NCBI RefSeq assembly: GCF_900104955.1
Contig: NZ_FNSI01000001.1
Span: 4,374,001 to 4,438,000 of the forward strand
Direction: 5' to 3'
Source: Beijerinckia sp. 28-YEA-48
GTDB taxonomy: Bacteria > Pseudomonadota > Alphaproteobacteria > Rhizobiales > Beijerinckiaceae
Length of the DNA stretch: 64,000 nt
Within the stretch, counting starts at the first letter, position 1; each line of letters starts with the position of its first letter. Below are positions 9,212 to 18,258 of this stretch, piece by piece. Both the position numbers and the translations under genes were made by a program. Under the pieces are notes generated by a model. That model ran no database searches. It was not told where the DNA came from and saw only the letters and a list, made by a program, of their open reading frames with translations.

Positions 9212-9247
9212 TATTCTTAGCTGTATTCTTGGCTGTACTCTTGCCTG
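9212..9247. repeat. three tandem 12-bp repeats upstream of hsp20
   Basis: TATTCTTAGCTG, TATTCTTGGCTG and TACTCTTGCCTG follow one another without gaps (9212-9223, 9224-9235, 9236-9247). They lie 58-94 bases upstream of the hsp20 start, where a promoter or leader RNA element would be expected. Confidence 0.8.
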
Positions 9248-9295
9248 CGACCCCACCGGGATCACCAGACCAATATGGGCATGGTTTCGCCCCGA

Positions 9296-10087
9296 TCAAG
9301 ATGAAATCCAGCGCGGCGCTTCTTCCTCCAGAATAAATCGGTGAAAATCGAATCCTGTCTCGAGTGTCGGCTTAATCACTGCGAAATAAGGGGAAATATC
9401 GAAATCCCTGGGGGTGAACAGGGAACGGTTCTGGATATGCAGGATTTCACGATTGCGTTCGGCCTTAGGCGAATCCTCGCCAGCGGCGGCAGCCGCCGCC
9501 TCGGCCGCCCCGATCGCCGGCAGGATCGGATAACCGATCGAATAATAGGCCTCGGCGATCAAGGTCGAACAAATGGCCCGGGTCGGCGAACCGGCCCCGA
9601 AGGCCAGAAGGCGGCGCCGCAGCCGGGTCGGCACCGGCGGCATGGGCATGAAATATCGAAACAAATCGATGAAATTGCTGAGATCGTAAGCGTAACCGAT
9701 GCGTGAGCGGCCGAATTCGCAGACGCGCTCCACATCGCTCATGCTGACGCCGACCGGCCGGCAGATCCGGGTGTGGGCGCCGGCATATTTCGACACCGGG
9801 ATCGAGATGACGCCCAGGTCCATATCGGCTTCGATCATCGCATGGGGTTCGCCGTCGGCCTCGGTGCGGCCCGGGATCGGGCCGACATAGAGGCAGGCAT
9901 GCGACCAGGTCGACTGGGTCAGATATTTGATCGCCGTGGCGACGCGCGTATTGCCCTCGATCAGCACCACGTCGCCGGGCCGCAGCGTGCGGACAAAGGC
10001 GTCGGGATTGCCGGTGGTCAGCGGCATGAAACCTTTCGCCGGTTGGGTGAGATAGCTGGCAATCCATCGCCCGATCTTCTCGAGCAT
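9296..10087 (-). CDS. YiiX/YaeF-type permuted NlpC/P60-fold protein
   Basis: 263-residue protein with the circularly permuted NlpC/P60 (papain-like) arrangement. The segment LRPGDVVLIEG opens the domain, His63 lies in STWSHACLYVG and the presumed catalytic Cys173 in RAICSTLIAEAY, so His precedes Cys as in YiiX/YaeF proteins. Members are predicted amidases or acyl hydrolases acting on peptidoglycan, lipids or unknown substrates. No signal peptide is evident. The start is ATG with AGGA upstream. It is monocistronic as far as can be seen, divergent from the small gene at 10235. Confidence 0.75.
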   Translation of the reverse strand: MLEKIGRWIASYLTQPAKGFMPLTTGNPDAFVRTLRPGDVVLIEGNTRVATAIKYLTQSTWSHACLYVGPIPGRTEADGEPHAMIEADMDLGVISIPVSKYAGAHTRICRPVGVSMSDVERVCEFGRSRIGYAYDLSNFIDLFRYFMPMPPVPTRLRRRLLAFGAGSPTRAICSTLIAEAYYSIGYPILPAIGAAEAAAAAAGEDSPKAERNREILHIQNRSLFTPRDFDISPYFAVIKPTLETGFDFHRFILEEEAPRWISS

Positions 10088-10234
10088 GTTTCCGTCCTGA
10101 TCCTGTGCCGCGTTGTTGGGTCCGCGCTTTGCGCCGGCCGGGCGGCCGAAGCATAGTGAGCTGCCGTATAATTAGTGAGCGAAGCCGCCCAGCGCCATCC
10201 CTCGTCCTACGGGGGTGCGATCAAGGAGGAACCG

Positions 10235-10420
10235 GTGGTCAGGAAGGTGATTTCGGCACAAGAAGCAGATGAGTTCACGACCACCATCGCCGTGGCGATC
10301 GAAACCGTGCCGCCGGAGCGGCAAGTGCTGTTTCTCGTCAGGCTCGCGGTGATCCTCGCCCAACTTGTCGGCGACAAGGCGAAGATCGCCGAAGCGATTC
10401 GGCTGGCGCGGCGGGAGTGA
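10235..10420 (+). CDS. small conserved protein, possibly DUF2783-like
   Basis: A 61-residue helical protein. The GTG at 10235 is chosen because AAGGAGGA ends five bases upstream of it; a longer frame from a GTG at 10175 has no such site. The sequence ends with LFLVRLAVILAQLVGD and EAIRLARRE, similar to the C-terminal half of DUF2783 proteins (RLxLLLANxIGD), though that match is from memory and not strong. No catalytic motif is visible. Function unknown. Confidence 0.6.
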   Translation: MVRKVISAQEADEFTTTIAVAIETVPPERQVLFLVRLAVILAQLVGDKAKIAEAIRLARRE

Positions 10421-10457
10421 GTGAAAGAAAGCCCCTCGGCGGCTGATCCCTGAGCGA

Positions 10458-11663
10458 TCAACGGGCAGCGCGAATGATCAGCCCGATCGACGTGCAGGCG
10501 AAGCCACCGATGGAAAGCCGGATGTGCGGCGTTTCGGGAAAGGTGAGAGTTGGTCTGGGATTGAAGGCGTAAGGCGGACCGTCGATGAAGCTATCAAGGA
10601 TTCTGTCGCCGGGATTGTAATCCACCGCGACAAGTTCGTGACCGTCTTTACGGAGCCGTTTGTCGAGTTCCGCGATGTGACGCTCTTGAAACAAGACGGT
10701 CGGCCAATTGTCGATCGTTTCATCGCCCGCCTCGAAGCTATATTCCGTTGTATGAACCGCGAGGCCGCCTGGCTTCAGACATTTCACGGAATTGGCAACG
10801 AACTGCAGGCCGAGCTCGATCGATCCCACATGTTCGAACGAGCACATCGACCAGCAAAAATCGAACTGTCCGTCGAGGTCGGCCGGAATCTGGTTCATAT
10901 CGACGGAGCGGAAACGACACAGCCGATCGAACTCCGTTTGATCTAGAAATTCCGCGCGGTAGAGCTGCGCCAGATTGGCCGCATGCTGGTTGGTCTGCGT
11001 CCATGCGACCGACCGTTCATCGTCAGGCGCCAGATCCGTGGCCAATATCTGAGCGCCACGCGCAGCGAGAAACGCCGGGATTGGTTCGGCGCCGACAGCG
11101 AAGCCGAGACCGGATCGCCCGCTCTCCAGCAGGCCCGCTTCCCAAAGCGCCTGGAGGACAAAGCAAAGCTCCCAAATCTTCCGGCTGTAAATCGGAGTCA
11201 GCCTGAGTTGACCGCACCAATATCGCATCCAATCGGACTCGATATCAGCCTGTCGGCATAATTTGCTCGACAGGCCGACCCGTGAGGGTTCGGCGGGAAC
11301 CGGCGCCAGCGGCCCCGCGGCGGCCGCGTCGTAAAGCTCCCTGGCCATAGCCGCACCGAGCAACTTCACGTTCCAGCGCAGAATGGCGATTTCTTGAAGC
11401 ACCATGGCCAACGGGGTGATGTTCGGTTTGCGATCGGTCGTCGTTCTTTCGACCGCATTGTGAATCGTTTGCACGACCTGCTGATCACCTGCCGCTATCT
11501 GCGTTGCCAACTCCAAGGCTCGATCGTCGAGCGTGGCAATGCGCTGGCGCAATTCCGCGAACCGCTGCTCCTGCTTCTGTTCCAAAGCGGTCAATTCTGG
11601 AAGGAGTCCCTCTTTGAGGAACGGAAACATTTGGTTTCCGATCCAACGTAACACCCTACCCAT
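10458..11663 (-). CDS. SAM-dependent methyltransferase with N-terminal coiled coil
   Basis: 401 residues. Residues about 20-70 form a heptad-like helix rich in Glu, Gln, Arg and Leu (probable coiled coil). A class I methyltransferase domain follows, with a motif I-like segment SGLGFAVGAEPIPAFLAARG, the acidic end of strand 2 in ILATDLAP, and the later motif FDFCWSMCSFEHVGSIELG. Such coiled-coil methyltransferases often occur in polysaccharide or glycan modification loci, but no such cluster adjoins it here. The acceptor substrate cannot be inferred. It starts with ATG at 11663 and runs towards the small gene at 10235. Confidence 0.75.
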   Translation of the reverse strand: MGRVLRWIGNQMFPFLKEGLLPELTALEQKQEQRFAELRQRIATLDDRALELATQIAAGDQQVVQTIHNAVERTTTDRKPNITPLAMVLQEIAILRWNVKLLGAAMARELYDAAAAGPLAPVPAEPSRVGLSSKLCRQADIESDWMRYWCGQLRLTPIYSRKIWELCFVLQALWEAGLLESGRSGLGFAVGAEPIPAFLAARGAQILATDLAPDDERSVAWTQTNQHAANLAQLYRAEFLDQTEFDRLCRFRSVDMNQIPADLDGQFDFCWSMCSFEHVGSIELGLQFVANSVKCLKPGGLAVHTTEYSFEAGDETIDNWPTVLFQERHIAELDKRLRKDGHELVAVDYNPGDRILDSFIDGPPYAFNPRPTLTFPETPHIRLSIGGFACTSIGLIIRAAR

Positions 11664-11782
11664 CGTTCGCGCCTTTGCTAAATCGATCTACGTTCTTGAT
11701 GCCAAACTCTCACCTTCACCTCGGCGCGCTCCTCGCATCCGAGTGGAAAGGTGACGATGGGGAATGGAACAGACAGTATCCG

Positions 11783-12778
11783 TCACAGCGCGCTCGGCAA
11801 CACCCGATCCGGCGGCTTATGGCCATCGAGAAACGCCTTCACGTTGATGATGACCTTCTCGCCCATCTCGACGCGGCCTTCGTAGGTGGCCGAGCCCATG
11901 TGCGGCAGCAGCGTTACTTTGCCGGCTTTCGCCAGACGCACGAGCTTTGGCGCCACCGCCGGCGCATGCTCGAAGACATCGAGACCGGCGCCGGCGAGCG
12001 CATTGGTCTCGAGCATGCCGATCAGCGCTTTCTCGTCGATGATCTCGCCACGCGCCGTGTTCACCAGAATGGCGGACGGCTTCATCAGCTTGAGGCGGCG
12101 TGCCGACAGGAGATGAAAGGTCGCCGGCGTGTGCGGACAATTGACAGAAACGATGTCCATGCGCGCCAGCATCTGATCCAGCGAATCCCACCAGGTGGCT
12201 TCGAGCGAGGCTTCGAGCGCCGGCGCGACGCGGCGGCGGTTGTGATAATGCACCGACAGGCCGAAGGCGCGCGCCCGCTTGGCCAGGGCCTGGCCGATGC
12301 GGCCCATGCCGACGATGCCGAGCCGTTTGCCGTTGATGCGATGACCGAGCATCCAGGTCGGCGACCAGCCGGCCCATTGGCCAGCGGGCACGATGTTGGC
12401 GCCTTCGACAATGCGGCGCGCGACGGCGAGAATCAGCGCCATGGTCATATCGGCCGTGTCGTCGGTGAGCACGCCCGGCGTGTTGGTGACGGTGATGCCG
12501 CGTTTTGCCGCAGCCACCACATCGATATTGTCGACGCCATTGCCGAAGTTGGCGATCAGCTTCAAACGCGGCCCGGCCGCTTCGATCATCGCCGCATCGA
12601 TGCGGTCGGTGATGGCCGGCACGATCACGTCGGCGGTGCGCAGCGCTTCGGCAAAAGCCTCTGGCGCCATGGGCCCTTCGCCGAGATTGAGCTGTGCGTC
12701 GAACAGTTCGCGCATGCGCGTTTCGACGCTATCCGGCAGTTTCCGCGTCACAACCACGAGAGCTTTCCGGCCGGCCAT
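11783..12778 (-). CDS. D-isomer-specific 2-hydroxyacid dehydrogenase (glyoxylate reductase-like)
   Basis: 331 residues from the ATG at 12778, which has GGAG eight bases upstream; the longer frame to 12880 lacks family similarity in its first 34 residues. It has the Rossmann motif GMGRIGQ, the substrate-binding Arg in NTARGEIID, the conserved Glu near DVFEHAP and the catalytic His in LLPHMGSAT. Members reduce glyoxylate, hydroxypyruvate or related 2-keto acids with NAD(P)H. Glyoxylate/hydroxypyruvate is the likely substrate from the NFGNGVDNIDV segment, but paralogues differ in specificity. Confidence 0.9.
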   Translation of the reverse strand: MAGRKALVVVTRKLPDSVETRMRELFDAQLNLGEGPMAPEAFAEALRTADVIVPAITDRIDAAMIEAAGPRLKLIANFGNGVDNIDVVAAAKRGITVTNTPGVLTDDTADMTMALILAVARRIVEGANIVPAGQWAGWSPTWMLGHRINGKRLGIVGMGRIGQALAKRARAFGLSVHYHNRRRVAPALEASLEATWWDSLDQMLARMDIVSVNCPHTPATFHLLSARRLKLMKPSAILVNTARGEIIDEKALIGMLETNALAGAGLDVFEHAPAVAPKLVRLAKAGKVTLLPHMGSATYEGRVEMGEKVIINVKAFLDGHKPPDRVLPSAL

Positions 12779-12956
12779 AAATACGCTTCTCCGAGGCTGC
12801 CGCCACCTAACCATAATGTCAGGTGACATTGTCGATTCACCGAGATTTAACCGTAACGGGTGCAGATGAAAATCGCTCAATATTGTCCGGCCGCAGAAAC
12901 CATGTCCAACCCATGGTCCTGCCTATCGGATCATCAGGTGGAAAGGAGCGTCCGGC

Positions 12957-13541
12957 GTGAATTCAGGCAGATCTGACGGACACGGCCTCAAAATGAAAAC
13001 CAACATCGCTCCCGCCGGTATCGTTAAGGTTTCGCTGTTCGCGCCCCTGATGGCGGCCGCGTTTCTCGTCACCAGTCTGGTCACCAGCGCCAGCGCCCAA
13101 CAGGTCGGCTCCGTCACCGGGCTGCCGCTGCCACGCTATGTCAGCCTGAAATCCGATCGCGTCAATTTGCGCGAGGGCCCGTCGAAGGAACACCGCACGG
13201 TCTGGCTGTTCCAGCGCGCCGGCCTGCCTGTCGAAATCACCGCCGAGTTCGACACCTGGCGGAAAATCCGCGACTCGGAGGGCTCGGAAGGCTGGGTGCT
13301 GCACTCGCTGCTGTCGGGACGGCGCACGGCCATCATCTCGCCGTGGAAAAAGGGCGCCGAAATGCCGCTCTTTGCCCGGGCAGCCGACAACGCCGACACG
13401 GTGGCCAATCTGCAGACGGGCGTCATCGCCAATGTGAAACGGTGCGATCGCGGCTGGTGCCGCATCTACGGCGTCGGATACGACGGCTACATGCAGCAGA
13501 AGCTGCTGTGGGGCGTTTATCCGGACGAGAAGGTCGAATAA
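12957..13541 (+). CDS. secreted SH3-domain protein
   Basis: 194-residue exported protein. A hydrophobic signal segment ends at about ...SASAQQ (residue 48). Two SH3-like units follow: VNLREGPSKEHRTVWLFQRA with EGWVLHSLLSG, and a second unit that ends GVGYDGYMQQKLLWGVYPDE. Such proteins are thought to bind peptidoglycan or periplasmic partners. The GTG at 12957 is preferred because GGAG lies eight bases upstream; an ATG at 12993 would give a shorter signal region. It is divergent from the 2-hydroxyacid dehydrogenase gene and is followed by a terminator. Confidence 0.85.
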   Translation: MNSGRSDGHGLKMKTNIAPAGIVKVSLFAPLMAAAFLVTSLVTSASAQQVGSVTGLPLPRYVSLKSDRVNLREGPSKEHRTVWLFQRAGLPVEITAEFDTWRKIRDSEGSEGWVLHSLLSGRRTAIISPWKKGAEMPLFARAADNADTVANLQTGVIANVKRCDRGWCRIYGVGYDGYMQQKLLWGVYPDEKVE

Positions 13542-13606
13542 TCGCTCGGCCTCATTGACGCGCCCCGCCAAAACCCCGAAATAGCAGCGAATTGCGGCCA
13601 TTTGGG

Positions 13607-13634
13607 CCGTCGCCCGTCCACCGGCGACGGTTTT
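13607..13634 (+). terminator. intrinsic terminator after the SH3 gene
   Basis: Stem CCGTCGCC / GGCGACGG with an 8-base loop followed by TTTT, 65 bases after the SH3-protein stop codon and upstream of fabA. Confidence 0.75.
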
Positions 13635-13711
13635 CACCCTTGGCCACCCTGTGATAGGAAGGCGCGCGCTTGCCCGTCCGGGCGTCGATGCGTGATCGAG
13701 AAAGAGAAGCG

Positions 13712-14239
13712 ATGATGGGCGAACGCCGCTCCAGTTTTGAATATGAGGACCTTCTGGCCTGCGGGCGCGGCGAACTGTTCGGCCCCGGCAATGCGCAATT
13801 GCCGCTGCCGCCGATGCTCATGTTCGATCGAATCGCTGAGATCGCTGAAACCGGCGGCGCCAATGGCAAGGGCCTGATTCGCGCCGAATTCGCCATCAAG
13901 CCCGATCTGTGGTTTTTTGGCTGTCATTTCAAAGGTGATCCGGTGATGCCGGGATGCCTTGGCCTTGATGCCCTGTGGCAGCTAGTCGGCTTTTACCTCG
14001 GCTGGCTGGGTGCGCCGGGCCGCGGCCGGGCGCTGGGGGTCGGCGAAGTGAAATTCTCCGACCAGGTTCTGCCGAGCGTCAAAAAAGTCGTCTATGGCAT
14101 CGACTTCAAGCGCGTCTTCCGCGGCAAGCTGGTGCTCGGCATCGCCGACGGCTGGCTCGAAGCCGATGGCCGCAAGATCTACGAAGCCAGCGATTTGCGC
14201 GTCGGGCTGTTTCAGTCCAACGCCGCACCCGCGACTTAG
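13712..14239 (+). CDS. fabA: 3-hydroxyacyl-ACP dehydratase/isomerase FabA
   Basis: Dehydrates 3-hydroxydecanoyl-ACP and isomerises the trans-2 to the cis-3 enoyl form, the branch point for unsaturated fatty acids. 175 residues from the ATG at 13712, the usual FabA length; a longer frame to 13670 is not family-like. The active-site His72 is in [12 protein letters not shown] and Asp86 in GLDALWQ, both in the single hot-dog domain. FabB and FabI follow on the same strand, so this is the full anaerobic unsaturated fatty acid module plus enoyl reductase. A perfect 32-bp palindrome begins two bases after the stop codon. Confidence 0.96.
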   Translation: MMGERRSSFEYEDLLACGRGELFGPGNAQLPLPPMLMFDRIAEIAETGGANGKGLIRAEFAIKPDLWFFGCHFKGDPVMPGCLGLDALWQLVGFYLGWLGAPGRGRALGVGEVKFSDQVLPSVKKVVYGIDFKRVFRGKLVLGIADGWLEADGRKIYEASDLRVGLFQSNAAPAT

Positions 14240-14240
14240 G

Positions 14241-14332
14241 GCAAATGGCGTTTTGATCAAAACGCCATTTGCCAGGTTTTTTGTTTGACGCGTCTTTGTG
14301 ACGTTTGACTTCGTCAAACTGCTAAACGCTAT
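14241..14332 (+). repeat. twin-hairpin repeat, copy A (fabA-fabB gap)
   Basis: First hairpin: a perfect 32-bp palindrome (14241-14272) beginning GCAAATGGCG with GATC at its centre. Second part: GACGCGTC box at 14287-14294, then hairpin GTTTGAC-TTC-GTCAAAC (14303-14319) and the end box AAACGCTAT. Sense orientation relative to fabA, whose stop codon ends two bases upstream. Confidence 0.88.
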
Positions 14333-14377
14333 GTTCGAACAATATCCAGGCTTTATGGGTCTGGCCGGAGAAGTGGC

Positions 14378-15601
14378 ATGAGACGGGTAGTGGTCACCGG
14401 GATGGGTATCGTTTCCTCCATTGGAAACAATACACAAGAGGTGCTGACGTCGCTGCGCGAAGCGCGGCCGGGGATCGTTCGCGCCGATAAATATGCCGAG
14501 CTCGGCTTTCGCTGCCAGGTTCATGGCGCGCCGACCTTGAAGCCTGAAGAGGTCGTCGATCGACGCGCCATGCGTTTCCACGCGACCGGAAGCGCCTGGA
14601 ACCATGTGGCCATGGATCAGGCGATCGCCGATTCCGGCCTCGAAGAAAAAGACATCACCAACGAGCGCACCGGCATCATCATGGGGTCCGGCGGCCCGTC
14701 CGCCCGCACCATCGTAGAGGCGGCCGATACCACCCGCACCAAGGGGCCAAAGCGCGTCGGTCCGTTCGCCGTGCCCAAGGCCATGTCTTCGACCGCGTCG
14801 GCGACGCTCGCCACCTGGTTCAAGATCAAGGGCGTCAACTATTCGATCTCGTCGGCCTGCGCCACGTCGGCCCATTGCATCGGCAATGCCGCCGAAATGA
14901 TCCAATATGGCAAGCAGGACGTGATGTTTGCCGGCGGCTGCGAAGAGCTGGACTGGAGCCTGTCCGTTCTGTTCGACGCCATGGGCGCCATGTCGTCTGG
15001 CTTCAACGATCGCCCGGCGGAAGCCTCGCGCGCCTATGACAAGGACCGCGACGGCTTCGTCATCGCTGGCGGTGCTGGCGTTCTGGTGCTCGAAGAATAC
15101 GAACACGCCAAGGCGCGCGGCGCGAAGATCTATTGCGAGCTCGTCGGCTACGGCCTCAGCTCCGACGGCTACGACATGGTCGCGCCGTCAGGCGAAGGCG
15201 CCGAGCGCTGCATGCGCATGGCGCTATCGACCGTGAAAACGCCAGTCCACTATATCAACCCGCACGCGACCTCGACGCCGATCGGCGATCTCAAGGAAAT
15301 CGAGGCCTTGCGCAATGTCTTTGGTTCGGGCGATAAATGCCCGCCGATTTCCGCGACGAAATCGCTCTCGGGCCATTCGCTTGGCGCGGCCGGCGTACAG
15401 GAAGCGATCTATTCGATTCTGATGATGCAGAACGGTTTCATCGCCGAAAGCGCCAATATCAAAGAAATCGACCCGGCCTTCGCCGACATGCCCATCGTCC
15501 GCACGCGCCAAGACAATGTGCAACTCGGCACGGTCTTGTCGAACTCGTTCGGATTTGGCGGCACCAATGCCGCTCTTGTTTTCAAACACATTGACGCCTG
15601 A
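14378..15601 (+). CDS. fabB: 3-oxoacyl-ACP synthase I
   Basis: Condensing enzyme that elongates the cis-3-decenoyl-ACP made by FabA. 407 residues, a typical KAS I length. The catalytic triad is visible: Cys161 in [10 protein letters not shown], His295 in [11 protein letters not shown] and His332 in [12 protein letters not shown] with Lys327. The C-terminus ends with the [10 protein letters not shown] loop and FKHIDA. It follows fabA by 138 bases that hold repeat copy A, and precedes fabI by 39 bases, so fabB and fabI are probably co-transcribed. Whether the repeat lets transcription pass from fabA into fabB is an open point. Confidence 0.96.
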   Translation: MRRVVVTGMGIVSSIGNNTQEVLTSLREARPGIVRADKYAELGFRCQVHGAPTLKPEEVVDRRAMRFHATGSAWNHVAMDQAIADSGLEEKDITNERTGIIMGSGGPSARTIVEAADTTRTKGPKRVGPFAVPKAMSSTASATLATWFKIKGVNYSISSACATSAHCIGNAAEMIQYGKQDVMFAGGCEELDWSLSVLFDAMGAMSSGFNDRPAEASRAYDKDRDGFVIAGGAGVLVLEEYEHAKARGAKIYCELVGYGLSSDGYDMVAPSGEGAERCMRMALSTVKTPVHYINPHATSTPIGDLKEIEALRNVFGSGDKCPPISATKSLSGHSLGAAGVQEAIYSILMMQNGFIAESANIKEIDPAFADMPIVRTRQDNVQLGTVLSNSFGFGGTNAALVFKHIDA

Positions 15602-15640
15602 TGCACCAACGTCAGCCGCATTACGAGAAAGACTAAAACG

Positions 15641-16468
15641 ATGCCAGCAGACCTGATGCAGGGCAAACGTGGTCTTATCATGGGTGTCGCCAACGACCAC
15701 TCCATCGCCTGGGGCATTGCGCGCATGCTTGCCGCCCAGGGCGCTGAACTGGCGTTCACCTATCAAGGCGAATCGCTCGGCCGCCGCGTCACGCCGTTGG
15801 CGCAGAGCGTTGGCGCGACCATCATCGAGCCTTGCGACGTCGAGGATATCGCCTCGGTCGACGCGCTGTTCGAAAAGCTCAAGGCCAAATGGGGCGTGCT
15901 CGACTTCGTCGTTCATGCCATCGGCTTCTCCGACAAGAACGAGTTGAAGGGCCGCTATATCGACGCCACGACGCGCGAGAATTTCTCGCGCACCATGGTC
16001 ATCTCCTGCTTCTCCTTCACCGAGATCGCCCAGCGCGCGGCGCCGCTCATGACCAATGGCGGCTCGCTGCTGACCTTGACCTTCGAAGGCGCGACGCGCG
16101 TGATGCCCAACTACAATGTCATGGGCATCGCCAAGGCCGGCCTCGAAGCCAGCGTGCGTTATCTGGCGTCCGACCTCGGCCGGCAGGGCATTCGCGTCAA
16201 CGCTATCTCCGCCGGCCCGATGCGCACGCTCGCGGGCTCGGGCATCAGCGAAGCGCGGTCGATGTTCAACTATCAGACCGTCCATTCGCCGCTGCGCCGC
16301 AGCCTGTCGCTCGATGATGTCGGCGGCGCCGGGCTCTATCTGCTCTCGTCGCTGTCGAGCGGCGTCACCGGCGAAATTCATTTCGTCGATGCCGGCTACA
16401 ACATTATCTCGATGCCCCGCCCGGAAGATCTGCGCGGCGACGACAGCCAGGATCAGGCGGCGGAATAA
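15641..16468 (+). CDS. fabI: enoyl-ACP reductase (NADH) FabI
   Basis: Catalyses the last reduction in each round of fatty acid elongation and is the usual triclosan target. 275 residues of the divergent SDR type. NADH-binding segment GVANDHSIAWGIA; catalytic Tyr158 and Lys165 in NYNVMGIAK; ISAGPMRTLAGSGI is the substrate-loop region. The first active-site tyrosine of E. coli FabI (in SYLGAE) appears as Phe148 here (TFEGAT), which is seen in some rhizobial FabI paralogues and may affect triclosan sensitivity. Third gene of the fabA-fabB-fabI cluster. Confidence 0.95.
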   Translation: MPADLMQGKRGLIMGVANDHSIAWGIARMLAAQGAELAFTYQGESLGRRVTPLAQSVGATIIEPCDVEDIASVDALFEKLKAKWGVLDFVVHAIGFSDKNELKGRYIDATTRENFSRTMVISCFSFTEIAQRAAPLMTNGGSLLTLTFEGATRVMPNYNVMGIAKAGLEASVRYLASDLGRQGIRVNAISAGPMRTLAGSGISEARSMFNYQTVHSPLRRSLSLDDVGGAGLYLLSSLSSGVTGEIHFVDAGYNIISMPRPEDLRGDDSQDQAAE

Positions 16469-16505
16469 TTCCGCTGTGCGGCAGCGTCCTCAGTAAAGGC
16501 CCGAA

Positions 16506-17186
16506 ATGGCATTTCGTGTCTTGATCATTGGAGGCACGGGACAGGTCGGACATGCGGTGCTGCGCGCCCTCGTGGCCGAGCCGTCCTGCGCTGAAGTCGT
16601 GATGCTCAATCGCAGGGCGGCTTCGCCGAGCCCTCATTCCCGCGTGCGACAGATGATCTTGGATACGGCGGATGGCCAGTTTCCAGCCGAGGTGACCAAG
16701 ATTGCACGGAGCATGATCGCGCGGGGTGATCCTGTCTACGGCGCCTCCTGCGTCGGCGTCGGCCAAGGCAGCATGAAATGGACTGAAGACGAGCTGAAGG
16801 CCCTTGAGATTGGTGTCGTGGGCGGATTTGCTCGCGGCTGTCATGCAGGCGGCATCACGCGGTTTTCTCTACTCTCGGCGGTCGGAAGCAGCGCGAAAAG
16901 CTGGATCCGTTACGCGCGGATCATGGGCCTCAAGGAAGAGACCATCCAGAAGATAGGCTTCCGACGCCTGACGATTTTTCGTCCAGGCATTATCGCAGGC
17001 AATGTGCACACCCCCGGCTACGTAGCCTGGTTGGGGCGTTTTATTCCGGGACCTTTTGGCGTCATTGAACAAGACGATATCGGACGCGCCTTCGTAGCTG
17101 AATTCATCGACAGTTCGGCCCCGAGCGGCACCGTCTATCTCGAAAACGAAGCGATGAGGCTGAGGTCTCGTGCTTTAACGCGATGA
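16506..17186 (+). CDS. atypical SDR / NAD(P)-binding protein, HTATIP2-like
   Basis: 226-residue extended Rossmann protein. The nucleotide loop is GGTGQVG (residues 9-15). The remainder follows the pattern of HTATIP2/CC3-like atypical SDRs: a FSLLSAVGSSAKSWIRYAR segment and the RLTIFRPGIIAG motif. The usual Y-x-x-x-K pair is not intact: Tyr occurs at RYARIMG, but the position of the Lys is occupied by Met, so it may bind NAD(P) without classic SDR catalysis. It follows fabI by 37 bases and may ride on that transcript. Convergent with the LysR gene, from which it is separated by only six bases. Confidence 0.75.
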   Translation: MAFRVLIIGGTGQVGHAVLRALVAEPSCAEVVMLNRRAASPSPHSRVRQMILDTADGQFPAEVTKIARSMIARGDPVYGASCVGVGQGSMKWTEDELKALEIGVVGGFARGCHAGGITRFSLLSAVGSSAKSWIRYARIMGLKEETIQKIGFRRLTIFRPGIIAGNVHTPGYVAWLGRFIPGPFGVIEQDDIGRAFVAEFIDSSAPSGTVYLENEAMRLRSRALTR

Positions 17187-17192
17187 CGAGCT

Positions 17193-18095
17193 CTAGTCTC
17201 CGGTGGCGCGCAAGGCGCTCATGAGTTCTTCGGCGACCATCAGGCTCGCCAAGCCGCGACCGCGCTTTTCGCGGTGGACGAGCGAGAGGACGTTCTTGCG
17301 GAAGAAGCGGTCGCGGATCGGCCGATAAGTCAGAACGCCATTGCGATATTCTTCGGCGATGTCGAACTTCGAGAGGAAAGCGATGCTATCGCCTGCGGTG
17401 GCGAGGCATTTCATCGCTTCGATCGAATTGGTGAGGAATGACGGCTCAACGACGAGCCCGGCCTCCGCGAAGGCATCCGCAACGATGCCGTGGATCAGCA
17501 TCGAACGATCGGCGAAGATCAGCGGATAAGGCTGGCAGGCGGTGAGCGGCACAGCCTCCATTCCCGTTAGGGGATGTTCGGGCGAAAGCACCGCGCCAAG
17601 CCGCGTATCCATCCGCCAGAGCGTTTCAAGCTGCGGCGAAGCGGGCAGGTTGAAGGCCAGCCCCAGATCGGCCTCGCCATCCATCACCGCCTGGACGATG
17701 TCGCGGCTGAACATGACACGGATCGAAATCTTGATGCGCGGATGGCGGGCGCAAAAATGCGCCGCCGCCTTGGGCACGATGCCGCCGGCAAGACCGTTCA
17801 TGGTGGCGATGATCACCTCGCCGGTTTGCAGCGCCTTGAGGTCGCGAATTTCGGCTTCAACTTGGCTGTATTCCTTCATCGTGCGGCGCACGTGGGCGAT
17901 CAGGACATCGCCCGCCGGGGTCGGCCGCAGGCCGCGCGGCAGGCGCTCGAACAGCGGCTCACCCATCGCCTCCTCAAGCAGCAGCACATGCTTGTTGATG
18001 GCGGACGAGGCGACGTTCAGCCGCTCGCCAGCAGCGCGGATCGAGCCACAGCGCGCGACCTCGTCGATATAGCGCAGCACGCGCGAGTGCAGCAT
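17193..18095 (-). CDS. LysR-family transcriptional regulator
   Basis: 300 residues from the ATG at 18095, which is preceded by GGGAGGG; the longer frame to 18140 adds residues with no family match. N-terminal winged helix (RVLRYIDEVARCGSIRAAGERLNVASSAINKHVLLLEEAMGEPLFER in shape) and a C-terminal periplasmic-binding-like effector domain. It is transcribed away from the amidohydrolase/membrane-protein pair, with a 163-base shared promoter region that contains dyads, so it probably controls that pair in response to a small ligand. The ligand is unknown; a purine-like or other heterocyclic compound would fit the neighbour. Confidence 0.9.
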   Translation of the reverse strand: MLHSRVLRYIDEVARCGSIRAAGERLNVASSAINKHVLLLEEAMGEPLFERLPRGLRPTPAGDVLIAHVRRTMKEYSQVEAEIRDLKALQTGEVIIATMNGLAGGIVPKAAAHFCARHPRIKISIRVMFSRDIVQAVMDGEADLGLAFNLPASPQLETLWRMDTRLGAVLSPEHPLTGMEAVPLTACQPYPLIFADRSMLIHGIVADAFAEAGLVVEPSFLTNSIEAMKCLATAGDSIAFLSKFDIAEEYRNGVLTYRPIRDRFFRKNVLSLVHREKRGRGLASLMVAEELMSALRATGD

Positions 18096-18120
18096 GGCCC
18101 ATCCCTCCCGTACTGCTCTC

Positions 18121-18157
18121 GAAAAGCGAGCATTCTGCACAGAAAATACTGCTTTTC
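18121..18157. promoter_or_regulatory. candidate LysR operator between divergent genes
   Basis: GAAAAGC (18121-18127) and GCTTTTC (18151-18157) form an outer dyad, with an inner dyad TTCTG-CA-CAGAA at 18133-18144. The position, 26 bases upstream of the LysR start and about 100 upstream of the amidohydrolase start, is right for a LysR-type operator. Not tested. Confidence 0.4.
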
Positions 18158-18258
18158 AGAAGCGGTCAACGGCTCTCATATCTCGGAACACAGCGGCAGC
18201 GGGCGGGAACCTTGAAAAAGGGAGCCTCACGAAAGCCGGCCAATCGCGGAGGACCCAC

